From assembly GCA_047967505.1 (NCBI GenBank), contig CM106541.1: a stretch of DNA of 64,000 nucleotides. The stretch is one strand, 5' to 3'. Shown piece by piece: positions 1 through 10,546 of the stretch; positions within the stretch are counted from its first letter, which is position 1; every line of letters starts with the position of its first letter. The DNA is from Dipteris shenzhenensis. Taxonomy: Eukaryota > Polypodiophyta > Polypodiopsida > Gleicheniales. A program made the position numbers and the translations under genes. The notes below the pieces were generated by a model. That model made no database searches and was not told where the DNA came from. It was given only the letters and a program-made list of their open reading frames with translations.

Positions 1-428
1 TACAAACATCGGCTATCATCTTTCTACTATTGCTAAGTATAGGAGAAAGGAGGGAATCCAACATATACACATGGTTTTGTACAGATCTACAAAATCGTGA
101 GATAACTATACTGCACCAACAAATAAATGAATATTAGCTTATTAGATTTAATCAAAATATTGAATTATCAAGCAGAGAAAAAGTTTGTATCAAACCTAAG
201 AATGGCCATCATAATGTTGTTATTGACCTCATTTGAAGCTCTAGAGAGGATTGAAATCTCCTCTCCACCAAATTCAAGATACTGAGGTCTATGTTGAATC
301 ATAACCCTAACATTAAAAGAGCAAGCCATGTTTGTAGAGTTGAGGTCTTCTATCCCCTTTGACTCTTTGACAGCATTCATTTCGCACTCCTTTGAGCCAT
401 TATCTATTTGACTTGTGGGAGGGTCCAT
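1..428 (-). pseudogene. Ulp1/C48-like exon unit, distal copy C (cut by window edge)
   Basis: Third and most downstream copy of a tandem exon unit that also occurs at 450-1378 and 1846-3070. The 168-428 part encodes the module seen in all three copies (FGGEEISIL followed by VNNNIMMAILRFD). Positions 1-95 hold the next exon, readable as VQNHVYMLDSLLS then ADVC, which aligns with VQNCVYMLDALLS then EDVC in copy A. The catalytic exons would lie beyond the left edge. The exon layout follows copies A and B. Function is inferred only from those copies. Confidence 0.5.
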
Positions 429-449
429 AATGTTGCCCTTAATGATTGC

Positions 450-1378
450 TCAAATGGTACATGTTATAAATGCATAGAGATGCAAGTCCGTATATGTTGA
501 CAGTGTGGTGTCATTTTGTATCTCAAAAATTTGACCAAGTACCAAAAAGCAATTATAGCCTACCCTCCATCCACAATTGTAGATGTGGCTATCCTCTTGA
601 TGTGATACCTGACATGTTATATACTCTATTTGTTGTGCCAAGTCATGTTGCCGCATTACTGTGTCGATAGCACCTACCAACTTTTGAGCCGATCTGCACA
701 TCAAAACATATAACAAGAGTGAATATGTGCATTGCATATCAATGTACATGTCAAGAAGTGACAATAAGTGTAGTCTATACTTACTCTAACATAGTGCAAT
801 CGACAGATGTCATTGAGTTGGCAAAGAAGCACTTCTTAGCAAAGATGTCCACGACCACCAAACTCCAATGTGAGCTGTATTATCAATAAAGAATAATTAC
901 TGTGTTTCAGACAATTCTAGCAACACAATAGAAAAAACAAGTAGGGTTTGTTGCTTACTTCTCATAATATGCTGCAAAGATAACTCGTGCCTCATTCATA
1001 GGAACATGCTTCAACCACTTGCAAACATCCTCTATGGTTCCTTTTTTGTTGCTAAGCACTTCAAAAATAAGAGGATTGAGAATATATGAAACTCTTTGTA
1101 TATTTTGAGAAAAATCTGCTATAACATTACTATATTTAAAAAAAAAGTATTAGCTTCTTGGGTTTAATCAAAATACGCAAGTATAAAGCCAAGGAAAAGG
1201 CTGCATCAAACTTGAGGATGGTTGTAATGACTTTGACATTAACGTCTTTCTTAGGATTCAAGAGGATTAAAATCTCTTCTTCACCAAATTCAAAAGTATG
1301 AGGTTGTTGTCGAATTAACAACATAGCAGTGAATGAACTTCCAATCTGCTGCAATAGAGTCATATTTTCATGACTCAT
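450..1378 (-). pseudogene. Ulp1/SENP (C48) cysteine-protease-like exon unit, copy B
   Basis: Minus-strand exons separated by GT-AG introns at 875-958 and 694-784. Spliced, they give VIFAAYYENSHWSLVVVD, then CFFANSM, then SHQEDSHIYNCGWRVGYNC. This is the order His (HWSL), acidic position, Gln, Cys-Gly of Ulp1/SENP SUMO proteases of clan CE. The usual Asp after the His is Asn here (ANSM, where DSM is usual), so activity is doubtful. The first exon (1136-1378) carries the FGEEEILILL...VNVKVITTILKFD module shared with the other copies. Such proteases cleave SUMO or ubiquitin-like tags and are common passengers of plant transposons. Intron positions match copy A, so the copies arose by DNA duplication, not retrocopying. 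Confidence 0.6.
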
Positions 1379-1845
1379 CTTATTGAGAGAGTAGTCTACA
1401 TCATATTTTTCTTCACTTGCTATGTCTTCTACATCCTCCTTCTACTATAAAAATATAAAAAAGTTATGAGATTTACACATCCCAAATAAAGGCTTAAACA
1501 AGCATAGAAATATAAAGATAAGATTTCATACATGCTGCAATGTAGTCATATTTTTAGGTTGTTCCCCAACATTAATAATGGTTTTTTCATTAGACTGCAT
1601 AGAAGTATACAGATAAGGTTTCATACATGCTTTCATTAGAGTGAGTCTCTCCTCCTCTTGGAGGAAAATTTTAAAAAGTTATGAGATTTACACATCATAA
1701 ATAAAAATAATCATAGAAGTATAAAGATAGCATGCTTCCATTAGACTCAGTCTCTTCTCCTCTTGGAGGAAAATATAAAAAAATTATGAGATTTACACAT
1801 CCCAATTAAAGGCTTGAACAAGCATACAAGTATAAAGATAAGGTT

Positions 1846-3070
1846 TTATACATGCTGCAATGTAGTCATATTTTTAGGTTGTTTCCCAATGGTAGCAATT
1901 AGACGCTGAATACTCTCAACCTGAAACACTAGTAGATCGGCTTCTGTATATGATTCCATTTTGAATGGTAACTCCAAATCAAAAATCTCTCTATGAAACA
2001 ACATGCAGTTGTAGGCAACTCTCCACCCACAGCTGTGCCCATCTTTTTGCTTCACTGGTAGACGTCATTTGAATTCTACTTGGTCTTGTTGCTCCCTGGT
2101 TGTTCTAACAGCTGATACTAGCCGATATGCAACACTATTCATCATGACATATGAAATATATTAATATGTCATGATCATAAGATACAAAATAAGAAAGTAA
2201 CAAAAATATTAAGAGAATAATTACCTTGGGGAGTTGGCATGATGGCCTTCCATTGAATTCACAAACCACAAACGGTTGACTTCAAGGTCCCAAGCGATCA
2301 GACTCCAATGTGTGCTACACGACCAGATCAAAAATTATTATTATTTAACACAAACTTGCCAAAGAAATAGTAAAAATAAGGTTGGAGTTGATACTTACTC
2401 CTCATGATAAGGCATAAAGATGACTTGCACCCCATCTAAATTCAAAGGGCTTAACCAAGTACAAACATCTTCGATAGTCTTTTGAGGAGAGCTAAGAATA
2501 GAAGAAAGGAGAGCATCGAGCATGTAGACACAATTTTGCACTGCACTAGGAAGCTGAGAAATAACTACACTGCACTAAGAAATAAACAAACGTTGGCTCA
2601 TAGAGTTGATTCTACATTCTGCACTAGGAAACTGAGATATAACTACACTGTAAACAAATAAATAAATGTTAGCTCATTGAAGTAGCAATAGATAAACAAA
2701 CGTTACCTGAGAATGCTAGGATAACATTGTCATTAACCTCTTTTAAAGGATTGGAGAGGATTGAAACCTCCTCTCTACCAAAGCTCAAATACTAAGGTTC
2801 TCATTTCAAAACGACCCTAACTTCAAATGAGCTTTCCATTTTATCCAATGCAGCTAAATTTGCAGAATGGGTCTCTGTCATAGCTTGTATTCTATGTTTG
2901 TGGTCATTATGCTTTTCCATGGTGTCTTCAAAGCTCTTGTGCTCACGGGATTCTTTAACCAAATTTAGAGGTGGTTGCATTGCTGAAGTAGAAGGGAGTG
3001 CCTCCATATTGACTTTATCCATTTCTTCTCCCTCTATTGCCTGTAAACAAATATGAGAGATTAGATTCAT
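1846..3070 (-). pseudogene. Ulp1/SENP (C48) cysteine-protease-like exon unit, copy A
   Basis: Most upstream of the three units. Exon 3070-2700 carries the module MESSFEVRVVLK then LSFGREEVSIL. The next exon starts near 2553 after a CAG acceptor and ends at 2399 (VYMLDALLSSIL, IEDVC, VIFMPYHE). Introns fall at 2315-2398 (84 bp) and 2135-2224 (90 bp). The middle exon gives THWSLIAWDLE and LWFVNSM, and the last gives VKQKDGHSCGWRVAYNC. The His, Gln and Cys-Gly of a C48 protease are present, but the Asp position is Asn (VNSM) as in copy B. An in-frame TGA before RLPVKQKD breaks the last exon. The unit is probably the 3' part of the gene that begins near 6333, or an independent captured protease. 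Confidence 0.62.
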
Positions 3071-3154
3071 TATCTTTAAATTTAAATCTTATTTAAAAAA
3101 TGGTACTTAGTTGAGAAATAGAGAGTTCATATCGCTAAGTATTGTCATAGTGGC

Positions 3155-3430
3155 CTTTTTACATAACCCTGCGAGCCATAATTATCAAAGAAGGCATCAT
3201 CTTTCTCTTCATCCACCAACCTCTCTCTGAACGGGTCATGTAAGTCCATATTTTCATCATCATCAACTGGGACATTATGATCTTCAAGGTCATCATCCAT
3301 GTCATCAGTCTCCTCGTGCTCTACCTCTTTTTCACAGCCTGTAGTTATATTTTCTTGAAGCTAAAAATAGGCCATGAAATGCTTGTTTTCAATAATATTT
3401 GTGGAGTTCCCTTTTCTGAGGAGATCCTCA
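3155..3430 (-). pseudogene. acidic linker exon between ParB-like ORF and Ulp1 units
   Basis: The minus-strand translation from about 3355 to 3160 is strongly acidic (EKEVEHEETDDMDDDLEDHN, then DDDENMDLHDPF) and ends near FFDNYGSQGYVKRPL. Above it, MGYLFEDLLRKGNS reads in the same region. Such low-complexity acidic stretches commonly link domains. It suggests that the 592-codon ORF and the Ulp1 units once formed one transcript. There is no start codon of its own. I see no catalytic motif. Confidence 0.4.
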
Positions 3431-3567
3431 AATAAATATCCCATCCTGCACAAGGTGACCTCTCAACCTACCAGTAGCAAATTCTCCATTATGGTAAGCA
3501 AGAGACTCCAACTTTTTGTCGGACTTCCATAGTTGTTTTTTTGATAATGTATGGACTTGGGAATATC

Positions 3568-5346
3568 TTACTCTTCTAGCATCAATCTCAAATTATTTGA
3601 ATTCCCTCTTATGTTCTTTTGTAAGGAGTGATCAATGTTGGGACTCCGCATACACAAGAAGAATGATTCAAGAGATTGAATCGCTATGCCACATTCTCTC
3701 TTGCCTCTGTTTGTTGCATAAACACCACTATAGATCTTCAAATCTGATGAATATGCTCGCTCTAGAGTAACCTGCATGGCTTCTTTGTCTTGTTTATCAA
3801 ACAAAATGACAATGTTGCAAATTGCCACTTTGCTAATGGTGGTATATACTATTCTATCAATGAAGTTATGGATATCATCGCTAGAAACTTCATTGATGAA
3901 GAATAGTTGTGGCTTGTCCCATGCTGACTCATTCTTGATGAAGTCATCTTCTAAAACTCCCCTGAAGTTCACAATCTTTCCACACTCTGATGTAATCTCT
4001 ACATTGAATTGAAAGCTTTGGTACATATCTGTCGGCATCCTCATGTCGCTGATTAATCTTTCCACATATGCAACCACATGTTGTGGGATTTCTTTTCTCA
4101 TGTAAGAGGTTACTATTTCCGACCCATCTTCATCCTTTTTAATCCACTTGTTTGCCCATAGCTTTACCTTGGGTGTTGACAAAGAAGCTATATGCTTGAC
4201 CACATTATAGTCAATGTTACAATGACTAAGTGGGATTTGTTTCTGTGATAGCAAATACTTAATGGCACTATGCACTGCATCACGCCTCACCTGTACATTG
4301 ATGCATTCTTCCAAGCAGTGGTCTTTGTCTTTCTTTCCAAAAAACCATTCTTTCTTTAAAATTTTCTGTGTTGCCATGGATGCATACTTGTCATGTAAGT
4401 ACTTTATAGGCCTCCACATCCTTGCCGTCAACTCCTTCTTATCCATTACCTTTAAGTTTCTAGAGACAAACAAAGGAGCTTCACAAGTCAACTCTCCACA
4501 CTCACTTGCAATGCACGCTTCAAGCATCTCATTGAACACTTCAACAGGACGAAAAATAATGGAAGTGTAGTCGGCATATCTATCTCTCACCACCTTGAGG
4601 CTTGTCATATTTTCTTCTCGCTCTTGAGTTCCCCTAGGCACAACTGCACTCAAAGAAGTATAGACGTTTGTGAGTGTGTCGGCATCTACTTTTGTGACCT
4701 TTCTCTTCAAATCAGGATTTGGAGAACCAAATGTTGTCCATACAACCTTTGCCTTCTGTAAGACCTCTGATGTTGAGGATATCTTACGCTTTCCATGGAT
4801 ATAATGATTAAGTCTTTCCGACTCAATAAAATCCTTGATCTCATGGTTGAATATACAGATGGTTGTAGGATAACAATGGAATGAAGATATCTTTGCAAAT
4901 TGTTCTGAAGTAAGTCTTTTAACCTCCTTTGCTTCTTTGGTGATTTGATGACAAGCATAAGCCCAATGTTGACCATCAATGGGCTGGAACCTGTAATTAA
5001 GGAGAAATTCCTTCTTTGCTTCCTTCAACATGTTCTCACCTTGTGCCTCTTGGCCTTGTTCATGTGGAATATTTTTAAGAGTGTCTTTAAAGAATTGAGT
5101 GAAGGTTTCCTTGAAATGTGTAGGCCTTGTAAATGTAATTTGATCCAAAAAGCTATTTTTGATTGGAAAAAACATTATTAGATGTAGGACCATATTGCTT
5201 GCCACAGGTTTCTTTTCATCTCTCAAAGCCTCGTATATTTGCAGTGCATAGGATATATCAAGGTTTCGGCTATTAGTAAAGACAGCTGCAGCTTCCACAT
5301 CTCTGGCATTCATAAACCACATCCTTTGACCCCAGATATATCCCAC
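3568..5346 (-). CDS. 592-codon ORF, ParB-like (DGQHW) and possibly methylase-like, main segment of a decayed gene
   Basis: Longest non-repetitive ORF on this strand. Near residues 122-133 it reads FQPIDGQHWAYACHQI, which resembles the (D/S)GQHR-x-x-A core of ParB/sulfiredoxin-fold nucleases. It is followed by a hydrophobic strand (PTTICIFNHEI) and a helical section. The C-terminal third has alternating strands (QLFFINEVSSDD, ICNIVILFDKQ, ECGIAIQSLESFFL) that could be a degenerate Rossmann methylase. The plus-strand gene at 12281-15011 has the same order: a QH..YA motif, then a methylase-like end. So the two may be divergent paralogues. The open frame continues upstream of the nominal ATG (DDDVGYIWGQRMWF), so the true start is further 5'. 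A helical section rich in K/E/R separates the two halves. The ParB call is motif-level only. Confidence 0.5.
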   Translation of the reverse strand: MGYIWGQRMWFMNARDVEAAAVFTNSRNLDISYALQIYEALRDEKKPVASNMVLHLIMFFPIKNSFLDQITFTRPTHFKETFTQFFKDTLKNIPHEQGQEAQGENMLKEAKKEFLLNYRFQPIDGQHWAYACHQITKEAKEVKRLTSEQFAKISSFHCYPTTICIFNHEIKDFIESERLNHYIHGKRKISSTSEVLQKAKVVWTTFGSPNPDLKRKVTKVDADTLTNVYTSLSAVVPRGTQEREENMTSLKVVRDRYADYTSIIFRPVEVFNEMLEACIASECGELTCEAPLFVSRNLKVMDKKELTARMWRPIKYLHDKYASMATQKILKKEWFFGKKDKDHCLEECINVQVRRDAVHSAIKYLLSQKQIPLSHCNIDYNVVKHIASLSTPKVKLWANKWIKKDEDGSEIVTSYMRKEIPQHVVAYVERLISDMRMPTDMYQSFQFNVEITSECGKIVNFRGVLEDDFIKNESAWDKPQLFFINEVSSDDIHNFIDRIVYTTISKVAICNIVILFDKQDKEAMQVTLERAYSSDLKIYSGVYATNRGKRECGIAIQSLESFFLCMRSPNIDHSLQKNIRGNSNNLRLMLEE

Positions 5347-6333
5347 ATCATCATCTGTTACTACTTCATTAAGACGCAGATTGAGATTTTTGATTGATGT
5401 GAGTTCATCCTGATCATCTTCAGCTTTGGGTTATGAGTCTTCTTCATCTTTCTCTTCTTTTAACCCTTTTCCATCCACATGATCTTTCTTTACAGTGGGA
5501 CGATGCCTTTTTCTAATGCTTGGAACCGTGGCTCTTACAGTTCTAGCCTTTTGCATTTCACGTCGTGGTTTGCTAGCAAGAGCTTCTAGCATAACTGCAG
5601 TGGATCGACCTTCATCTTCTTCAATTTTTTTTTATTCCCGTGCACTCAAGGCTTGTGTTTCATCATCCTTAGTGACATCCACCATTTCTTGCTCTAGAAG
5701 TTTGCGCTCATGTTCTACATGTTTGTGACAGTGTGCATGTTCTTCTTGCCCTTGCATCAAAGTCTATGCTTGATCTCCTTCATGTGAAGATCCTTGAATC
5801 TGAGGTGCATATTGTGCATCCTAAAAGTACTCAAACATAATCTTTGCATGCATCCTTTTTGCCACCACACTAGGAGATCGCTCCCAAGTATATGCAAGAG
5901 CCTCCAATGCACTTTGCAGCTCTAGAAACTTTGATGGTTGAGGAGGCATCACAAAGGTCTTTGAGTCTCTCCTTGACACAACAAAATGAAGACTACCAAC
6001 TTCAGGATCTGAACTCTTTGTGAAAATATCCATAAAAGTCTCTTTTGGCTCTATCATTATGCTTACTACAAGGCTTGAAGTCATTTCTTAGAGAATGTAG
6101 CATCCCATGGATCATCAACATCATTGAACTCCCTTTTTGACATAAGTAGAAAGAGTCTCTTTTTCTTTTGATGAAGAAACCAAGCTCTTTTGCCCATGTG
6201 ATATCGAGTCCACCTACCAAAGCCATTGGGGCTATATTCCTTTCCTTTCAAATTCAAACTGACATCAGAGACCCATGCTCTAATCTCAGAGTCATTTAGA
6301 CTCTCCCCCTCATTAGTTGATTGCTCCATAATC
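5347..6333 (-). pseudogene. 5' part of the minus-strand ParB-like gene, broken
   Basis: A likely initiator at 6333 gives MEQSTNEGESLNDSEIRAWV and reads to 6081. A shift of frame near 6084 continues as MTSSLVVSIMIEPKETFMD to 5821, followed by a region with several stops but clear coding character (EEHAHCHKHVEHERKLLEQE, KARTVRATVPSIRKRHR, basic and coiled-coil-like). That region joins the 592-codon ORF in frame at 5346. I see no known domain. The basic, charged middle is compatible with a nuclear protein. At least one frameshift and three stops make the gene dead as written, unless small introns remove them. Confidence 0.4.
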
Positions 6334-6422
6334 CTACAAGAAAAGATAATGAAGAATTTAGATACATACAAGTAAAGTACAATATACAAGGCTTGATACA
6401 ATAAATGTGGAAAATAGCCCAA

Positions 6423-7440
6423 AAAGCTTTACAAGGCTTCATATGGCAATAAATGTGACCAATAGCAGAGAGGGCTTTACAAATTATTTTATAGCAATAA
6501 ATATGGGAAATAGCCTAGAAGGCTTTACAAGGCTTAAATATTTGTACAAATGTAAAAAAATTAGCCAATAAAGCTTTACAATGAAATAAAATGCCCTCTA
6601 GTGATAAAGCTTCAATCTTCGTGATGACATGTAATCTGCCCATCCATTGATATCTGTGCACTAATACCCAACTGATGCAATCTACCCACTAAAAACTGTT
6701 CCACTGATATCCACTTATGCAACCCACTGATACTCATTAAATAGTGAATGGTCGAGTTTAATCCAAGGTGCTTCATAGGGCAATAAATGTGAAAAATAGC
6801 CTAGAAGGCTTTACAAGGTTTTTTATGACAATAAATGAGCTTAAATATTTGTACAAATAAAGATTTACAATGAAATAAAATGACCACTATAGTCAACAAG
6901 CTCCAATATGCCCCATGACATGTAATCTATCCATTGATATCTGCTATCTGCTCATGCAATCTGTCCACTAATAAACTTCTTGGTAAATGGTAAAAGGTCT
7001 TATTTAATAGCATGTTATGAGTGTGAAACCGCATGTGAGCGAAGGGACTTAGGAACTAGTTAGAAAAATTTGAGCATGGCTTCGATTGGCAACTTGGAGA
7101 ATTGTCTCTCCTCTAAGGCAATCTAATCTATGCTAAACCAACTGTCGAAGCGAAGAAAAGCAATAAATAATTTCTTTTTCTGTGTTCATTTTAATGTGAT
7201 GCGGTTTAAGAGGCTTAAATATGCAAAAGAAGGGGTTTTGATGTAGAGGCTAAACCTGCATGTGAGAGAAATGAAGAGCAAGTATCTAAAAAAAAGTTAA
7301 CATTTTTCAATTTAAAAGATGAATATATATAAAAATATTATCTCACCTTCAAAACAAACCATAAATTCACTCTTTTATAAAATTTTAAAAGTATAATATA
7401 AAACATGTAAATATATAAAACTTTCTCTCTTTCCTCTGAA
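6423..7440. other. intergenic, with short degenerate tandem repeats
   Basis: No gene seen. A 60-70 bp motif is repeated imperfectly at about 6415-6550 and again near 6778-6850 (core GCAATAAATGTG, then ATAGCC, then GGCTTTACAAGG). A second pair of similar sentences, on CCACTGATATC and ATCTGCCCA, lies at 6630-6760 and 6910-6980. The region then turns AT-rich and runs into the CT array. It lies upstream of the minus-strand gene and could hold its promoter, but I recognise no TATA/CAAT arrangement worth naming. Confidence 0.4.
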
Positions 7441-7474
<34 letters not shown>

Positions 7475-7693
7475 CTAATTCTCTTTGTAGCCATAGTCAA
7501 GACACCTCATTCTCTCTCTTAATCTCTCTCTCTCTCTCTCTCTCTCAACTCTTATGTCTTTCCCTCTCTCTCCTCATCCCACTCATTCTCTCTCTTAGTT
7601 TATCTCAAGTCTCTCTTTCTCTCCCTCCCATGGCCGCTAGGATTTATCATTCTCTCTCTTCATCTCTCTCTCTCTCTCCCTAGGATTTGTAAT

Positions 7694-7730
<37 letters not shown>

Positions 7731-7889
7731 TTATTATTCTCTCTCTTGATCTCTCTCTAGGATTTGTAATTCTCTCTCTCTCTCCTCTTCTCTCTCTAAC
7801 TAGGATTTATCATTCTTTCTCTTCATCTCTCTCTCTCTCTCTCTACCTCCCTCCCTCTATCCTCTTGGCCGCTAGGATTTGTCATTCTT

Positions 7890-7934
<45 letters not shown>

Positions 7935-8142
7935 CTCTCCCTCCCTTCCTCTCTCTCCCTCCCTCCCTCTCTCCCTTTCTCTCTCTCCTTTGTCCCTCTT
8001 AATCTCTCTTTCTCTCCCTCCCCTCTTCTCTCTCATTTCTCATTCTCTCTCTCTCTCTCTGTCTCTCTCTCTCTCTCTCCCTCCCTCCCTTGGCGGCCAC
8101 GGTCACCAGAAGTTTCGTTCTCTCTCTCTCCCTCTCTCTCTC

Positions 8143-8192
<50 letters not shown>

Positions 8193-8312
8193 TGGCAGTC
8201 CTGGCTGCCAGAAGTTGCATTCTCTCTCTCTCCCCTTCTCTCTTTCTCCCTCTCTCCCTCTCTCTTCCTCCTCTCTCATTTTTCTCTCTCTCTCTCTCTC
8301 CCTTTCCCTCCC
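7441..8312 (+). repeat. (CT)n homopyrimidine region, left block
   Basis: Nearly pure C/T on the plus strand, with repeated short headers such as GGCCGCTAGGATTT near 7632 and 7868, TTGGCGGCCACGG near 8090 and TTGGCAGTCCTGG near 8190. Each header is followed by a fresh CT run. Long Ser/Leu/Pro ORFs on the plus strand and Arg/Glu ORFs on the minus strand are just the repeat translated. Long homopurine/homopyrimidine mirror tracts can form triplex DNA, and (GA)n binds BPC/GAGA factors in plants. Whether that happens here is unknown. Confidence 0.9.
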
Positions 8313-9302
8313 TATGAGCAAAAACCTATGAGCAGGTTTATCCGAGCGTGTTTTTCAAGAGATTTTTAAAAATGTTTTTCTTTAGGAAACATGGTTTTTA
8401 CACTTTTATTTTCACTAGAACTAGATCCCTTCATCATAAAAATATACAGACTAATCACTCATTCATTTTTACACAACATAATTTTCTTATTTAGAGACAT
8501 CCCTTTGTACCCCTGTTATTACCTTAAAAAAGTGTTGATTCCTTTAAGAAACATTCCTCATAATCACTCTCAATGTAATAATACTATGCATATATAATTA
8601 CTTATTAACACATTTAAATCATATGGCAATATCTTTTTAGTGTTTTTATAGCATATTTATGGACATGTTTCTAAAGAAGTTTAAATTACTATAAATAAGT
8701 ATTAACTTAGGCTTATATATCACTCTCATAAAATACATGTAATATTTAATACTATATATGAAAGATTTTCCAAAATATAACTCCATAGATGTGCTCAAAT
8801 GGGGTGTTCCGATCAATTTGAGTGGTTGAATGACTATATTTGGACATTGGATATGAAAGTTATGTCACTTTAAAAAGTGCTGTCTAAGGTAGTTTCGCCA
8901 GCGAAACTACCTTGGGAGACTTGCTTCAAAGGGGTTTCGCTGGTGAAACTACCTGGATGGCTTGCTTCAATGAGTTTTCTTTGAAGAAACTCTTTCATGA
9001 AGATAGGTTGAGAGAGGGTTTTCAATGTCACCTCCTATTAAGTAAAAGTTGTAAGAAGGATCATAAGGGAATTTTCATAGAGAAGTCTACTCTACATGTG
9101 GGTTTCTTCAAAAGCCATCCCATTATGCTCTCACCATTCCTACAGATTCACCTAAAGATTTTTGTATAAAATAGGCATTTCTATAATACTTTGCATATTT
9201 CTAAGTGAAACTATGTTTTCTTTTAATTGATTTTTGCCATATTTATGCATAGTTGGAAGCTTTTTTTTTCCTTCGCTCGGACGCTCGGAAGATTTTGCTC
9301 AT
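8313..9302. mobile_element. ~1 kb non-coding TIR-bounded insertion in the CT array
   Basis: The pyrimidine array is interrupted by ~990 bp of AT-rich DNA with inverted ends. The left end reads ATGAGCAAAA, then CCGAGCG. The right end reads CGCTCGG, then TTTTGCTCAT. The CT array with the same header motif resumes directly afterwards (TGGTAGCCACAGCTGCC at about 9317). No transposase is seen, and the small ORFs inside (8391-8597, 8912-9169) have no recognisable domain. This fits a MITE-like or other non-autonomous DNA element. I could not define a clean target-site duplication. Confidence 0.45.
8886..8913. repeat. perfect 13-bp-arm hairpin
   Basis: Arms AAGGTAGTTTCGC and GCGAAACTACCTT are separated by only CA. 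A partial second copy (GTTTCGCTGGTGAAACTACC) follows at 8934-8953. The sequence lies inside the 8313-9302 insertion and may be a protein-binding dyad or an internal hairpin of that element. Confidence 0.8.
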
Positions 9303-9340
9303 AAAATGCTCGTCCCCCTGGTAGCCACAGCTGCCAGAAG

Positions 9341-9390
<50 letters not shown>

Positions 9391-9826
9391 TCTCTCTCCC
9401 TTAGTCTCCCTCCTCTCTTCTCTCTCATTTTTCTCTCTCTCTCTCTCCCTCTCCCTCCCTACTCTCCCCCTCCCTCTGGCAGCCACGGCTGCTAGGAGAC
9501 CTCTTCTCTCTTTTAATCTCTCTCTCCCTCTCTCCTCTCTCTCTTTCTTTCCCTCTCTACTCTTCTCTCTCTTTTAAGGAGCCCCTCTTCTCTCTCTGAA
9601 TCTCTCTCTCTCTCTCCCTCTCTCCTCTCTCTCTTTCTCTCCCTCCCTACTCTTCTCTCTCATTTCTCATTCTCTATCTCTCTATCTCTCTCTCCCCCTC
9701 CCTACTCTCTACTCTCTCCCTTTGGCGGCCATGGTTGCCAAGAGCCCCTCTTCTCTCTCTTAATTTCTCTCTTTCCCTCTCTCCTCTCTCTTTCTTTCCC
9801 TCCCTATTTATTCTCATTTCTCATTT

Positions 9827-9874
<48 letters not shown>

Positions 9875-10221
9875 CTCATTCTCTATCTCTCTCTCTCTCT
9901 CTCCCCTCCTCAAAAGCTCCCTCCCTACTCTCTACTCTCTACTCTCTAGCTCCCTCCCTACTCTCTACCCTCTCCTTTGGCAGCAAGACTTTTCATTCTC
10001 TCTCTTTCTCTCCCTCCTCCCTCTTCTATCTCTTAATCTCTCTCTCTCCCTACTCTCTTTCACTCTTTCTCTTCCTCTCCTCATCTCTCTCTTAATCGCT
10101 CTCTCTCCCTCCTTCTCTTTCTTTCCTTCTTTCTTTCTTTCTCTCTCTTTCTCTCTCTCTCTCTCCCTCCCTCTCTCCTAATCTCCCTCCCTCTCTCTCC
10201 TTCTCTACGTCCCCTCTCCTC

Positions 10222-10256
<35 letters not shown>

Positions 10257-10502
10257 GCTTTCTCTCTTTTCAAATTTACAAACTCAAATTTCCATAAGAA
10301 ACTAATTGAAACAGAACTCAAAAACTCAAATAAGAATCTAATTCAAAAAGAATTGTAATGCCTACTTAAAAAACCCCCTCCTCTCGCTACCACGGCTGCC
10401 AAGAGTTTTCATTCTCTCTCTTTTACTCTTTGAGTTTTCATTCTCTCTCTCTCCCTCTGCCCCTCTTCTCTCTCTTAATCTCTCTTCCTCCCTCCCTCTC
10501 TT

Positions 10503-10546
<44 letters not shown>

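Noticed and set aside
7879-8331. 150-codon Ser/Leu ORF
   Set aside because: Same reason: microsatellite translation.
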